Shown in pieces: positions 7,573-14,772 of a stretch of DNA of 25,960 bases (its first letter is position 1; each line of letters opens with the position of its first letter). The position numbers and the translations under genes were made by a program. A model generated the notes under the pieces. The model was not told the DNA's origin. It saw only the letters and a program-made list of their open reading frames with translations, and searched no databases. Source of the DNA: an uncultured Oscillospiraceae bacterium (lineage in GTDB: Bacteria; Bacillota; Clostridia; Oscillospirales; Oscillospiraceae); NCBI GenBank assembly GCA_934565775.1, contig CAKTIN010000019.1, positions 1-25,960 of the forward strand, given 5' to 3'.

Positions 7573-8460
7573 TTAGGCCTCCAATTTCTCGATTTCCCGG
7601 CAAAACGCCTCATAGAATTGACCGATATGATAGCCGTCCACCAGCCGGTGGTTCACCTCAAGGGACACGGTCAGGACCTTTCTGCCGTTCTGCTCTAAGT
7701 ATTTTCCCCAGGCCACCCGAGGAAACGCATCGTCCCGGTCTCCGCTGTTCTCATTGGTCAGCGCAGTAAAGGGCACCCAGGGCAGGCAGGAAATGTACAG
7801 CGCATCGTCCCGCTCCTCCGCACCAAAGAGGGTGCTCTGGCTCTCGCTCCGCGCCTTTGCGGCGGCGCAGAAGGACTCCAGCGCCGGCTCCATCTCCATG
7901 GTGACGATCTTCAGCGCGTCGCTGCCCCTTTTCAGATCAATAAAGCTGGGCACACGCCGGTCCAGGAGCACCGGCTCCCCCCGGTCGAAGCTGGTCCGCA
8001 GCGCCGGGACCGTATTCGCCGCCCGGGTGCAGAGCCAGGTCATCGCATAGTAAAAGGAAAGGCCCCTTGCCTTAGCATACCGGTACACCGGCGTCACGTC
8101 CAGGGGGAAGGCCACGCTGTACCGCGGGTTTGCCGAGTGAGAAAACAGAGCGTACTGCTCCCGCCGGGACCATGTCTCCAGATCGATGGAGCGCCGCCCC
8201 AGGCGAAGGACAAACCGGGGGTTCTCCCGGGCCGCATCCTTCAGACACCGCAGCAGCCGGTCCCCCCCCTTCCCCAGCGCTTCCTTCAGAGCATCCAGGT
8301 GATACAGCTCCAGGGTCCTATCCGCCGGTTCGCTCAGGCAGTCGTAAAGGCTGTCCAGATTGCCGCCGTACCACGCAGGCAGCTCCAGGTCCCGGACCAG
8401 AATCCGATGGACCTGCTCCAGATCCCGGACGGTTTTCCCGTCAATGGCACATTTCTTCAT
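7573..8460 (-). CDS. Barstar-like immunity domain fused to a type A chloramphenicol acetyltransferase-like domain
   Basis: This single uninterrupted 295-residue frame contains two recognisable domains. Residues 1 to about 90 resemble barstar: LPAWYGGNLDSLYDCL (27-42) aligns with barstar LPEYYGENLDALWDCL, keeping the key Asp (D40, equivalent to barstar D39). Residues from about 93 are a CAT-like domain: IDLETWSRREQ, NPRYSVAFPLDVT, LSFYYAM, and the catalytic segment NHRLVDGYH with H271 and D275 in the HxxxD spacing of CAT. The start overlaps the barnase-like gene by 4 bp (ATGA). The barstar part should neutralise that RNase in the cytoplasm. The acetyltransferase substrate is unknown; the second histidine of the classical HH pair is Asn, and chloramphenicol resistance should not be assumed. 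Such a fusion is unusual in my knowledge. Confidence 0.92.
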   Translation of the reverse strand: MKKCAIDGKTVRDLEQVHRILVRDLELPAWYGGNLDSLYDCLSEPADRTLELYHLDALKEALGKGGDRLLRCLKDAARENPRFVLRLGRRSIDLETWSRREQYALFSHSANPRYSVAFPLDVTPVYRYAKARGLSFYYAMTWLCTRAANTVPALRTSFDRGEPVLLDRRVPSFIDLKRGSDALKIVTMEMEPALESFCAAAKARSESQSTLFGAEERDDALYISCLPWVPFTALTNENSGDRDDAFPRVAWGKYLEQNGRKVLTVSLEVNHRLVDGYHIGQFYEAFCREIEKLEA

Positions 8461-8996
8461 GTTTCCGGATCTCCATACAGCAGTTCAAATGTTTCGTAGT
8501 GGTCGCCGGTATAGTAAATCAGGCCGTCGTTGGAGAAAACGATGCGCTTTGGCCCCCGGCTCTTGGCTCCCAGGGTGTCAATGTCGCACTCCGTATAGGT
8601 CCGCCCGTCCTTTTCCGGCAGAAGCCCCTCATAATTGCCGAAGCGGCTGCCGCCGATGCACTTTCCCGGGGCATAGGGCTCCAGGCTTCCGCCGCTCCAG
8701 CCCAGGGCTTCCGCCTCTTTCTTGGTGATAAAATTCTGGGGCAGGCGCCTGTAGAGATGGATGTAAAGCGCCACGTCCTCCTTGGTAGTATAAGAGCCGT
8801 CCTCCGCCAAGGCGGCCTGCGCCGGCGCCTGGGATGGTTCGGGCTCGCCCTCGGTGGCCTGCGCCGGCGCAGAGGCCTCCGTGGGCTCTGCGATTTCCTC
8901 CCCGTACAGGGGGAGCGTTGTCTCCAGCTCCAGGCCGCAGGCGCACAGGGACAGCGCCAGCGCCAGAGTCAGGAGCAGGCAAAGCAGCTTTTTCAC
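8457..8996 (-). CDS. Barnase-like guanyl-preferring ribonuclease, lipoprotein
   Basis: This 179-residue protein starts at a GTG preceded by GAAAGGG and opens into a lipoprotein signal peptide ending LSLCAC (lipid Cys20). A low-complexity Ala/Glu/Pro linker runs to about residue 75, then a barnase (N1/T1 superfamily) domain. LPQNFITKKEAEALGW matches barnase LPDNYITKSEAQALGW. The catalytic set is present: K92 (barnase K27), E136 (E73), R147 (R83), R151 (R87) and H166 (H102) in GDHYETF. An active, surface-tethered RNase is expected, either for RNA scavenging or for antagonism of other cells. The next gene, overlapping by ATGA, encodes the barstar-like inhibitor that would protect the producer before export. 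The linker places the enzyme away from the membrane. Confidence 0.94.
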   Translation of the reverse strand: MKKLLCLLLTLALALSLCACGLELETTLPLYGEEIAEPTEASAPAQATEGEPEPSQAPAQAALAEDGSYTTKEDVALYIHLYRRLPQNFITKKEAEALGWSGGSLEPYAPGKCIGGSRFGNYEGLLPEKDGRTYTECDIDTLGAKSRGPKRIVFSNDGLIYYTGDHYETFELLYGDPET

Positions 8997-9026
8997 GGTT
9001 TTCCCTTTCTTTCTCTGTTTTTCTTT

Positions 9027-9055
9027 ATCATAGCACACCCGGCGGCAAAAGGCAA
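9027..9055 (-). promoter_or_regulatory. Sigma-A promoter of the barnase/barstar-CAT/nudix operon
   Basis: TTGCCT (9050-9055) and TATGAT (9027-9032) are separated by 17 bp, about 30 nt upstream of the GTG start of the RNase gene. The promoter lies in the short gap after the AI-2E permease gene. No terminator is visible in that gap, so some read-through from the permease gene is possible. Confidence 0.75.
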
Positions 9056-9062
9056 CCGGCGT

Positions 9063-10124
9063 TCAAAGCTGTCTGCGCGGCTGGAGCATCTGCCCCAGCT
9101 CCTGGGCCGTAATGACAAGCATGGGCGCCAGAAGCATCCCCAGCACCCCCCAAAGGCGATAGCCCACATAAATACACACCAAAGTGAGCAGCGGGTGAAT
9201 TCCCATCTGGTCCCCTACCAGCCGGGGCTCCAGGGCCGTCCGGGCCATGGCGGAAACGCCGTAGAGAATCACAAGGCCCAGGCCGGTGCCGGGCCTTCCC
9301 TGCAAAAAGCACAGGATCCCCCATGGGACCAGAATCGTCCCTGTCCCCAGCATGGGCAGAGCGTCCACCAGCGCAATCAGCGCTCCTGCCAGCAGAGGCG
9401 CCTGGGTCCGCAGAATGCACAGTCCCGCCGTAACGATGCAGAAGGTCATACCCATCAGCTTGGCCTGGGCCTTAAACCATCCGGCCACGGAGGTCCGCAA
9501 ATTGACCGCCACGGGGCGCAGCCTGCCCATCCATTTTTCCGGAATTCGGCGGCGGAGCCAAGGGCGCAGCTTAGGGAGGCTGGCAGAGATCATGAAGCTG
9601 GCCAGAATTCCGGTCCCTGTAAAAAGCAGGCCGTCGGGCAGCCCGGCAATCACCCCGGAGGCCAGACGGAGTACCCGTCCCGTGGCCTTGGCCGCCATGG
9701 CGTCTCCGCCGGAAAACAGGCCGTTGATGGCGTTCAGAAAGGCGCTTCGCAGTCCGTCCGGCGTATGGTCCGCCTGCTCCAGCAGCCACTGCTTGACCCG
9801 CCCCACAGGCTGCGCCGCCTGCTCCAGCAGCCCCGGAAGGCTTTCAGCCAGATTGTTCAGCTCCCGGTAGGCAGCCATCCCCAGTGCGTAAAGCGCCAGG
9901 CCCAGCAGCCCCAGCAGGACGCTCATCCCTACCCCCGTCGCCAGCCACCGGGGAAAATGGGCCCTTCGCTCCAGCAGCCGCACCCCGGGCTCTGCCAGCA
10001 GGGCGGCCAGGAATCCCACCAGGAAGGGCAGCGTGACCGGCAGGAGAAAGCGCACCCCCAGCCACGCCAGGAGGAACACGCCACCCAGAACCAGCGCACC
10101 TTTTCCGAAGCTCTCCGCTTTCAT
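9063..10124 (-). CDS. AI-2E family permease, YtvI-like sporulation membrane protein
   Basis: This 353-residue polytopic membrane protein starts at the ATG preceded by GGAGAGGAGCAGGAG. It begins with two closely spaced hydrophobic segments (about residues 9-45) and a third after a short amphipathic stretch. A long soluble region follows, then a cluster of C-terminal membrane helices containing ALIALVDALPMLGTGTILVP and a PRLVGDQMGIHPLLTL segment, both hallmarks of the AI-2E/UPF0118 family. Clostridia and bacilli carry a sporulation member (YtvI), and the sequence resembles that group more than the AI-2 exporter TqsA. Family members are proposed exporters or ion antiporters; the substrate here is unknown. 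It is divergent from the alcohol dehydrogenase gene and upstream of the barnase operon. Confidence 0.9.
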   Translation of the reverse strand: MKAESFGKGALVLGGVFLLAWLGVRFLLPVTLPFLVGFLAALLAEPGVRLLERRAHFPRWLATGVGMSVLLGLLGLALYALGMAAYRELNNLAESLPGLLEQAAQPVGRVKQWLLEQADHTPDGLRSAFLNAINGLFSGGDAMAAKATGRVLRLASGVIAGLPDGLLFTGTGILASFMISASLPKLRPWLRRRIPEKWMGRLRPVAVNLRTSVAGWFKAQAKLMGMTFCIVTAGLCILRTQAPLLAGALIALVDALPMLGTGTILVPWGILCFLQGRPGTGLGLVILYGVSAMARTALEPRLVGDQMGIHPLLTLVCIYVGYRLWGVLGMLLAPMLVITAQELGQMLQPRRQL

Positions 10125-10152
10125 CTCCTGCTCCTCTCCTTCCGAACCGACC

Positions 10153-10188
10153 CTTGCATTTTCCCGGGGGTATGTTACAATATGCAAG
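10153..10188. repeat. Inverted repeat in the divergent promoter region, candidate operator
   Basis: CTTGCAT (10153-10159) and ATGCAAG (10182-10188) form a perfect 7-bp inverted repeat. It brackets the -35 and -10 region of the plus-strand promoter and lies between two divergent genes. It could be a repressor site. No known operator consensus is recognised. Confidence 0.5.
10154..10181 (+). promoter_or_regulatory. Sigma-A-like promoter of the alcohol dehydrogenase operon
   Basis: TTGCAT (10154-10159) and TACAAT (10176-10181) are separated by 16 bp on the plus strand. A leader of about 160 nt lies between it and the ATG at 10349. The leader contains a perfect 8-bp hairpin (CTCCCTGC with loop CGG, 10313-10331) just upstream of the purine-rich ribosome binding site. 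Confidence 0.65.
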
Positions 10189-10348
10189 AGGATCCCCCCA
10201 CAACACTACCCTATTCTTTCCGGCGGGGCTCCATGCCTCCGGGAAGCGGATCCACACTCTAAAAACCATTTTTACCCGGAGACGGGGAAATATACCCAAA
10301 AACAGAACAAATCTCCCTGCCGGGCAGGGAGGGAAAGGGCGCAGACGT

Positions 10349-11551
10349 ATGCACGATTTTGACTTTTACACCCCCACCTATATCCACTTCGGACACGACG
10401 CGGAGCTGGCCGCCGGAGCAATGGTCCGCCGGTTCGGAGGCAGCCATGTGCTGCTGGTTTCCGGCGGGCAGAGCGCGCGGCGTTCCGGTCTGCTGGACCG
10501 GGTAGAGGCCAGCCTGGCTCAGGAGAACATCGCCTGCACCCGCTTTGAAGGGGCGCAGCCCAATCCCCTGCTGTCCCACGCTCAGGCCGGGGTGGAGGCT
10601 GCCCGGCAGGCCGGAGCCGACTTTATTCTGGCGGTCGGCGGCGGCTCCGTCATTGATACCGGCAAGGCCATTGCCCACGGGCTGGCCAACCCCGGGGCGG
10701 ACCTCTGGGCAATCTGGACGGGAAAGCTCCCCCTGGAGCGGACGACGCCCCTGGGCGTGGTGCTCACCATCCCCGCAGCCGGAAGTGAGATGAGCAACTC
10801 CGCCGTGCTGACCAATTCGGCTCTCCTGACCAAGCGCGGCCTGAGCACCGATCTGAATCGGCCGAAATTTGCGCTGATCGATCCCGCCTTGGCTCTGACG
10901 CTGCCCTGGTACCAGAAGGCCTGCGGCATTACGGACATTCTGCTGCACACCATGGAGCGCTACTTTAATCCGGTCTGGGACAACGACACCACCTACGCCC
11001 TGGCGGAAGCCCTACTCCGGACCGTGATCCAAAATGGCCGGGCGCTCCGGGCGGATCCCCAGGATCTTCACGCCATGAGCGAGATTACCTGGTGCGGCAG
11101 CCTGTCTCACAACGATCTCACCGGCCTGGGCGGAAAGAAGGATTTCGCAACCCACCAGCTGGGCATGGCCATCGGCGCCGTGTATGACGTTGCCCACGGG
11201 GCGACCCTTTCCGCTACCTGGGGCAGCTGGGCCCGGTACGTCCTGCCCCAGGGTCCGGCGCTGTTTGCCCGGTATGCCCGGAACGTCTGGGGCATTTCGG
11301 AGCCGGAGGAGAACGCCGCCGCTCTGGCGGGCATCCGGGCTACGGAGGACTACTTTGCCTCTCTGGGAATGCCCATCCGCCTGGGGCAGATGGAGCTCCA
11401 CGGCCAGCGTCTCCCCGCCTTTGGGGCAGAAGCGCTGGACCGGCTGGCGGAGGTGTGCAGCTTCGGCGGCACCCGGACCATCGGCAGCTTCCAAAAGCTG
11501 GACCGGACGGACATCCGCAGCATCTACGAAGCCGCCAACCGGCCGGACTGA
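10349..11551 (+). CDS. Iron-containing alcohol dehydrogenase (butanol dehydrogenase-like)
   Basis: This 400-residue group III iron alcohol dehydrogenase starts at the ATG after GGAAAGGG; the in-frame extension upstream is non-coding leader. GGGSVIDTGKA (97-107) is the nucleotide-binding motif and IPAAGSEMS (141-149) is typical of the BDH/YqdH branch. Candidate metal ligands are D196 and H200 (DILLH), H269 (FATHQ) and H283 (DVAHGATLS). The branch usually reduces aldehydes such as butyraldehyde or other short-chain carbonyls with NAD(P)H, supporting fermentative redox balance or aldehyde detoxification in the cytoplasm. The precise substrate and cofactor cannot be read from the sequence. It is followed after 23 bp by a GNAT gene, likely in the same transcript. 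Confidence 0.95.
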   Translation: MHDFDFYTPTYIHFGHDAELAAGAMVRRFGGSHVLLVSGGQSARRSGLLDRVEASLAQENIACTRFEGAQPNPLLSHAQAGVEAARQAGADFILAVGGGSVIDTGKAIAHGLANPGADLWAIWTGKLPLERTTPLGVVLTIPAAGSEMSNSAVLTNSALLTKRGLSTDLNRPKFALIDPALALTLPWYQKACGITDILLHTMERYFNPVWDNDTTYALAEALLRTVIQNGRALRADPQDLHAMSEITWCGSLSHNDLTGLGGKKDFATHQLGMAIGAVYDVAHGATLSATWGSWARYVLPQGPALFARYARNVWGISEPEENAAALAGIRATEDYFASLGMPIRLGQMELHGQRLPAFGAEALDRLAEVCSFGGTRTIGSFQKLDRTDIRSIYEAANRPD

Positions 11552-11574
11552 GCCGGTGCAAAGGAGAAATCGCC

Positions 11575-12099
11575 ATGGAAATCAAGCCGCTGGACCCCGC
11601 CCAGTATGGCGGTCGGCCCTTTACCGCCCGCTATGAGACCAAGGGCTATTATGAGATCCGGTCTGCGGCGGACGGGTTTCGGATCACCTACCTTTCCTTC
11701 CCCGCGCCGGTGCAAAAATCCTTTGACGACGAATTCTTCGGCTCCTGGCTGGAGGCCCCCGTTGCCTACGGCGCCTTTGAGGGAGAGGCCCTTCTGGGCT
11801 TCGTAGAGGGCTCCCCGGAATCCTGGAACCGGCGCTACCGGATCAGCAATCTGTGCATCTTCGATCCGGCCTACCGGCGCTGCGGCCTGGGGGCCCGGCT
11901 CATGGCCGCCATTTTAGAGCAGGCCGCCGCCCAGGGGGCGCGGATGGCCGTTCTGGAGACCCAGACCTGCAACGAAGCGGCCATTGCCTTTTATCGGAAA
12001 ATGGGCTTTTCCCTCATTGGCTTCGACCTGTATTCCTACTCCAATCAGGACCCGGAGCAGCATGAGGTCCGCCTCGAAATGGGGAAAAAGCTGCTCTGA
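11575..12099 (+). CDS. GNAT family N-acetyltransferase
   Basis: This 174-residue protein has an excellent ribosome binding site (AAAGGAG, 7 nt before the ATG). The acetyl-CoA binding region is visible as ISNLCIFDPAYRRCGLGARL, with the R/Q-x-x-G-x-G/A type loop at RRCGLGA. It is followed by NEAAIAFYRKMGF, the common C-terminal GNAT motif. The N-terminal ~60 residues carry no domain I recognise. The acceptor, whether an amine metabolite, a peptide or a ribosomal protein, cannot be predicted. It lies just downstream of the alcohol dehydrogenase gene and ends at the strong terminator at 12108-12147. Confidence 0.92.
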   Translation: MEIKPLDPAQYGGRPFTARYETKGYYEIRSAADGFRITYLSFPAPVQKSFDDEFFGSWLEAPVAYGAFEGEALLGFVEGSPESWNRRYRISNLCIFDPAYRRCGLGARLMAAILEQAAAQGARMAVLETQTCNEAAIAFYRKMGFSLIGFDLYSYSNQDPEQHEVRLEMGKKLL

Positions 12100-12107
12100 G
12101 AGCAGAA

Positions 12108-12147
12108 AAAACGTCCCTTGCGCTGCTGATTGCGCAAGGGACGTTTT
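12108..12147. terminator. Bidirectional intrinsic terminator
   Basis: A perfect 16-bp stem (AAAACGTCCCTTGCGC and its complement) with an 8-nt loop is flanked by T-rich tracts on both strands. It separates the converging GNAT gene on the plus strand from the DHHW gene on the minus strand, whose stop is only a few bases away. Confidence 0.92.
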
Positions 12148-12154
12148 CCTTTTG

Positions 12155-13267
12155 TCAATAGGTCAGCTTATAGGTGTTGGCGTCGCTCAGGAAGTTGCTC
12201 ATCTCATAAAGGATCAACGCGTCCGTAATACCATACTCCTGAATCAGGCCCTTTACGGAGCCGCCGAAGTACCGCAGGTCCACCATGATGATCTGCTCAT
12301 AATCCTCCAGCAGGAAGGGCACCAGGCTGTTGGCAAAGGAGTCCTTCACCACAAGCAGCCGCTTGCCATTCCCCGCGCCGGTATCGATCACCGTCTGCCC
12401 CGGGTTGCCCCCAAAGAATACGGCGTACTTGTCCTTGGTCTCCAGCTTCTCCAGGTCGTAAACAGAGGCGCTCTGTACCCCGTCCTCCGTTACGGTCACC
12501 TCCGGCAGATTCTGGGGCACCTCGATGGCGTCCGGCAGGGCGCTGCCATCCAGGGTCTTGGAATAGAGGGTCCCGTAGAAGGAGTCAGTGAGCTGCTGCA
12601 CCCGGAAGCTCTCATAGGACCGCGCCTCCAGCCCGGCAGCCTCGCAGTAGCTCCGGTAGCCCAGGTAGGCCCCATAGGTCGTCCAATGGTGATCCGTGCG
12701 GTAATACACCTGCCGGGTCTGCCCGGAGAGCGCCTGGCGCAGATCGATCACCTGGCACTGGGGCAGCGCCGCCTCCACCGCCGCAAAAACCCGGTCCATG
12801 TCATACAGCACGGCGTGCTCCGGCAGCAGGTCGGGCAGGATCTTCCCCGGCGTCGGGGCAAAGAGCACCCGCACCGGAATCTCCTGCTCCCGGGCAAACT
12901 GTGCAAGCAGGTCCAGCTGCGCCTGGAAGCGGTCGGCAGAATAGCTGTCATCCGTAAATTTTTCAAAGAAATAGTGTTCCTTGCCCAAATAGACCCCGCC
13001 GATGTCCTTGCGGCCGGAGAGCTTTTTGGTCAGGGCCCCCGTCGCCGTCCAGAAATCCCGCTGGGGAAACTGGTCGCTGAGGAAATCCGAGAGCTTGTCC
13101 TGGAACTTGCCGTCCAGAACGGACTGAGCCGTCAGCTCCGGGCGGCCGGTCAGATAGCGGTTTTCGTTTTCGGAAAAGGCCCGGTCCGGCGTGGCAAACA
13201 TCCAGACCGCGCAGCCCGCCAGGGCCAGGAAAAACAGGAGGGCAAAGCCAATTCTCAGTTTTTTCAT
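12155..13267 (-). CDS. DHHW family protein (AlgJ/AlgX-like, SGNH-type) for polysaccharide O-acetylation
   Basis: This 370-residue protein has an N-terminal signal or anchor helix (about residues 5-25). It carries the name-giving motif TDHHWT at 191-196 and a likely nucleophile region KDSFANSLVPFL with S310. GAGGAGG lies upstream of the ATG. DHHW proteins resemble the alginate O-acetylation factors AlgJ/AlgX and are encoded next to MBOAT acyltransferases. The MBOAT protein brings the acetyl group across the membrane and the extracytoplasmic SGNH-like partner is expected to pass it to a cell wall or capsule polymer. The gene is 11 bp downstream of the MBOAT gene and ends the operon at a strong terminator. 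The polymer acceptor is unknown. Confidence 0.9.
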   Translation of the reverse strand: MKKLRIGFALLFFLALAGCAVWMFATPDRAFSENENRYLTGRPELTAQSVLDGKFQDKLSDFLSDQFPQRDFWTATGALTKKLSGRKDIGGVYLGKEHYFFEKFTDDSYSADRFQAQLDLLAQFAREQEIPVRVLFAPTPGKILPDLLPEHAVLYDMDRVFAAVEAALPQCQVIDLRQALSGQTRQVYYRTDHHWTTYGAYLGYRSYCEAAGLEARSYESFRVQQLTDSFYGTLYSKTLDGSALPDAIEVPQNLPEVTVTEDGVQSASVYDLEKLETKDKYAVFFGGNPGQTVIDTGAGNGKRLLVVKDSFANSLVPFLLEDYEQIIMVDLRYFGGSVKGLIQEYGITDALILYEMSNFLSDANTYKLTY

Positions 13268-13278
13268 CTCTTGCCTCC

Positions 13279-14685
13279 TCAGAACCGGAAATACAGGAAG
13301 GGATTATAGGAATCCCCCACCAGGAACGCAATGCAGAAGAACAGCACCACCAGGCACAGCACGTCCGCCCCGATCTCCCGGACCACAGGCGGCAGCTTCT
13401 GCCCCAGCCATTCGGCCGCCCGCTTGGGCAGCCGGGTGCTGCCGATGGCCAGGATCACGAGCAGAGGCCCATAGGTCAGCCAGTCGTAAGCCGCCAGGCC
13501 CGCAGAGAACGGCACGCCGATTCCAAACATAGCGCTATACCATCTCCCCGCCAGGGACAGGTCCTCGCAGGCGAAAACCACCCAGCCGAGCAGGATGAAG
13601 AAGATCGCATAGAGGTGCTGGAAAAAGGCGGGAAGCTTCTTCAGGGCCTTCAGAAGGGCAAATTTCTCCACCATCAGCACTACAAAGAAATATAGCCCCC
13701 ACAGCACAAAGCACCAGTCCGCCCCGTGCCACAGGCCGGTCAGCAGCCAGACGATAAAAAGATTCAGCACCTGCCTGCCCTTGCCCCGGCGGTTTCCGCC
13801 CAGAGGAATATACACATACTCCCTAAACCAGGTGGACAGAGTGATGTGCCACCGCCGCCAGAACTCCGTAATGCTCCGGGACTGGTAGGGATAGTCAAAG
13901 TTCTCCGTAAAGGTGAAGCCCAGCATATGCCCCAGGCCGATGGCCATGTCCGAATAGCTGGAAAAATCAAAGTAGATCTGGAAGGCATAGGCCAGGGCGC
14001 CCAGCCAGGCCAAGCTGACGCTGAGCTGGCCCGTGGCGGAGATCTCATCCCACAGCGCGCCGATCTGATTGGCCAGCAGGACCTTCTTCCCCAGGCCCAG
14101 AATGAACCGGCGAATGCCCATGCTCATGCTCTGCCAGCTCTCCCCCCGGACCTTCAGCTGGTTTTCCACATCGCTGTAGCGCACAATGGGCCCGGCGATC
14201 AGCTGGGGGAACAGGCTGATATACATGGCAAAATCCACCCAGCTGTGCTGGGCCTTTACATCCCCCCGGTAGACGTCAATGGTATACGACAGGGACTGGA
14301 AGGTGTAAAAGGAGATACCGATGGGCAGCGCCAGGCGCAGGGTGCTGAGCCCCAGGCCCGTCAGGGAATTCAGATTCGTAATGAGAAAGTCTGTGTACTT
14401 GAAAAAGCCCAAAGTCCCCAGGCTCACCACCAGAGAGGCGATGAGCACCGCCTTCCGGGCCTTGGGCTTCCGCTTCTGCTCAAAGCGCTCCATCAGCAGT
14501 CCGCAGCCCCAGGCAAACAGGGTGCAGAAGATCATAATCAGCACATATTTCGGCTCGCCCCAGGCATAAAACGCCAGGCTCACCACAAGCAGCAGGAAAT
14601 TCCGCAGCCGCTTTGGGCACAGATAGTACAGGCCGATCACCAGAGGCAGGTAGATGCAGAGAAACAGGATACTGCTAAAAACCAT
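13279..14685 (-). CDS. MBOAT family O-acyltransferase (AlgI-like)
   Basis: This 468-residue protein has many membrane helices. The AlgI/DltB-type signature is present: SITEFWRRWHITLSTWFREY at 271-290, YIPLGGNR, and the catalytic His in LLTGLWHGADW (H320). PIGISFYTFQSLSYTIDVYRG (residues 121-141) is typical of AlgI homologues. The ATG is preceded by AAGGATG. The protein should move acetyl groups from cytoplasmic donors to the outer face of the membrane for transfer to a glycan by the DHHW proteins. It lies between two genes for DHHW-type proteins, an arrangement that fits a single O-acetylation machine. A hairpin 5' to it may adjust its expression. Confidence 0.96.
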   Translation of the reverse strand: MVFSSILFLCIYLPLVIGLYYLCPKRLRNFLLLVVSLAFYAWGEPKYVLIMIFCTLFAWGCGLLMERFEQKRKPKARKAVLIASLVVSLGTLGFFKYTDFLITNLNSLTGLGLSTLRLALPIGISFYTFQSLSYTIDVYRGDVKAQHSWVDFAMYISLFPQLIAGPIVRYSDVENQLKVRGESWQSMSMGIRRFILGLGKKVLLANQIGALWDEISATGQLSVSLAWLGALAYAFQIYFDFSSYSDMAIGLGHMLGFTFTENFDYPYQSRSITEFWRRWHITLSTWFREYVYIPLGGNRRGKGRQVLNLFIVWLLTGLWHGADWCFVLWGLYFFVVLMVEKFALLKALKKLPAFFQHLYAIFFILLGWVVFACEDLSLAGRWYSAMFGIGVPFSAGLAAYDWLTYGPLLVILAIGSTRLPKRAAEWLGQKLPPVVREIGADVLCLVVLFFCIAFLVGDSYNPFLYFRF

Positions 14686-14721
14686 GGTCGTAACATCCTT
14701 CGGTACTTATTTTTCCGCAGT

Positions 14722-14761
14722 CCGGAAAAGCCGACAAGTCCCGGACGGGGCCTGCCGGCTT
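14722..14761 (-). terminator. Intra-operon hairpin, possible weak terminator or processing site
   Basis: On the minus strand, AAGCCGGCAGG pairs with CTTGTCGGCTT (11 bp, two G-U pairs) and is followed by TTTTCC. It lies in the 87-bp gap between the DHHW lipoprotein gene and the MBOAT gene. It could partly terminate or stabilise the upstream message. Confidence 0.5.
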
Positions 14762-14772
14762 GTTCGTATGAA

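Noticed and set aside
7573..8190. Reading the CAT-like domain as a simple chloramphenicol resistance gene
   Set aside because: The domain is fused to barstar, the classical HH pair is NH, and the context is a barnase operon, so a resistance label is not justified.
8130..10262. Long open frame of 710 codons on the plus strand
   Set aside because: It is antisense to the barstar-CAT, barnase and AI-2E genes, which have clear motifs and ribosome binding sites. Its own sequence is Gln/Pro/His-rich and unlike a protein family.
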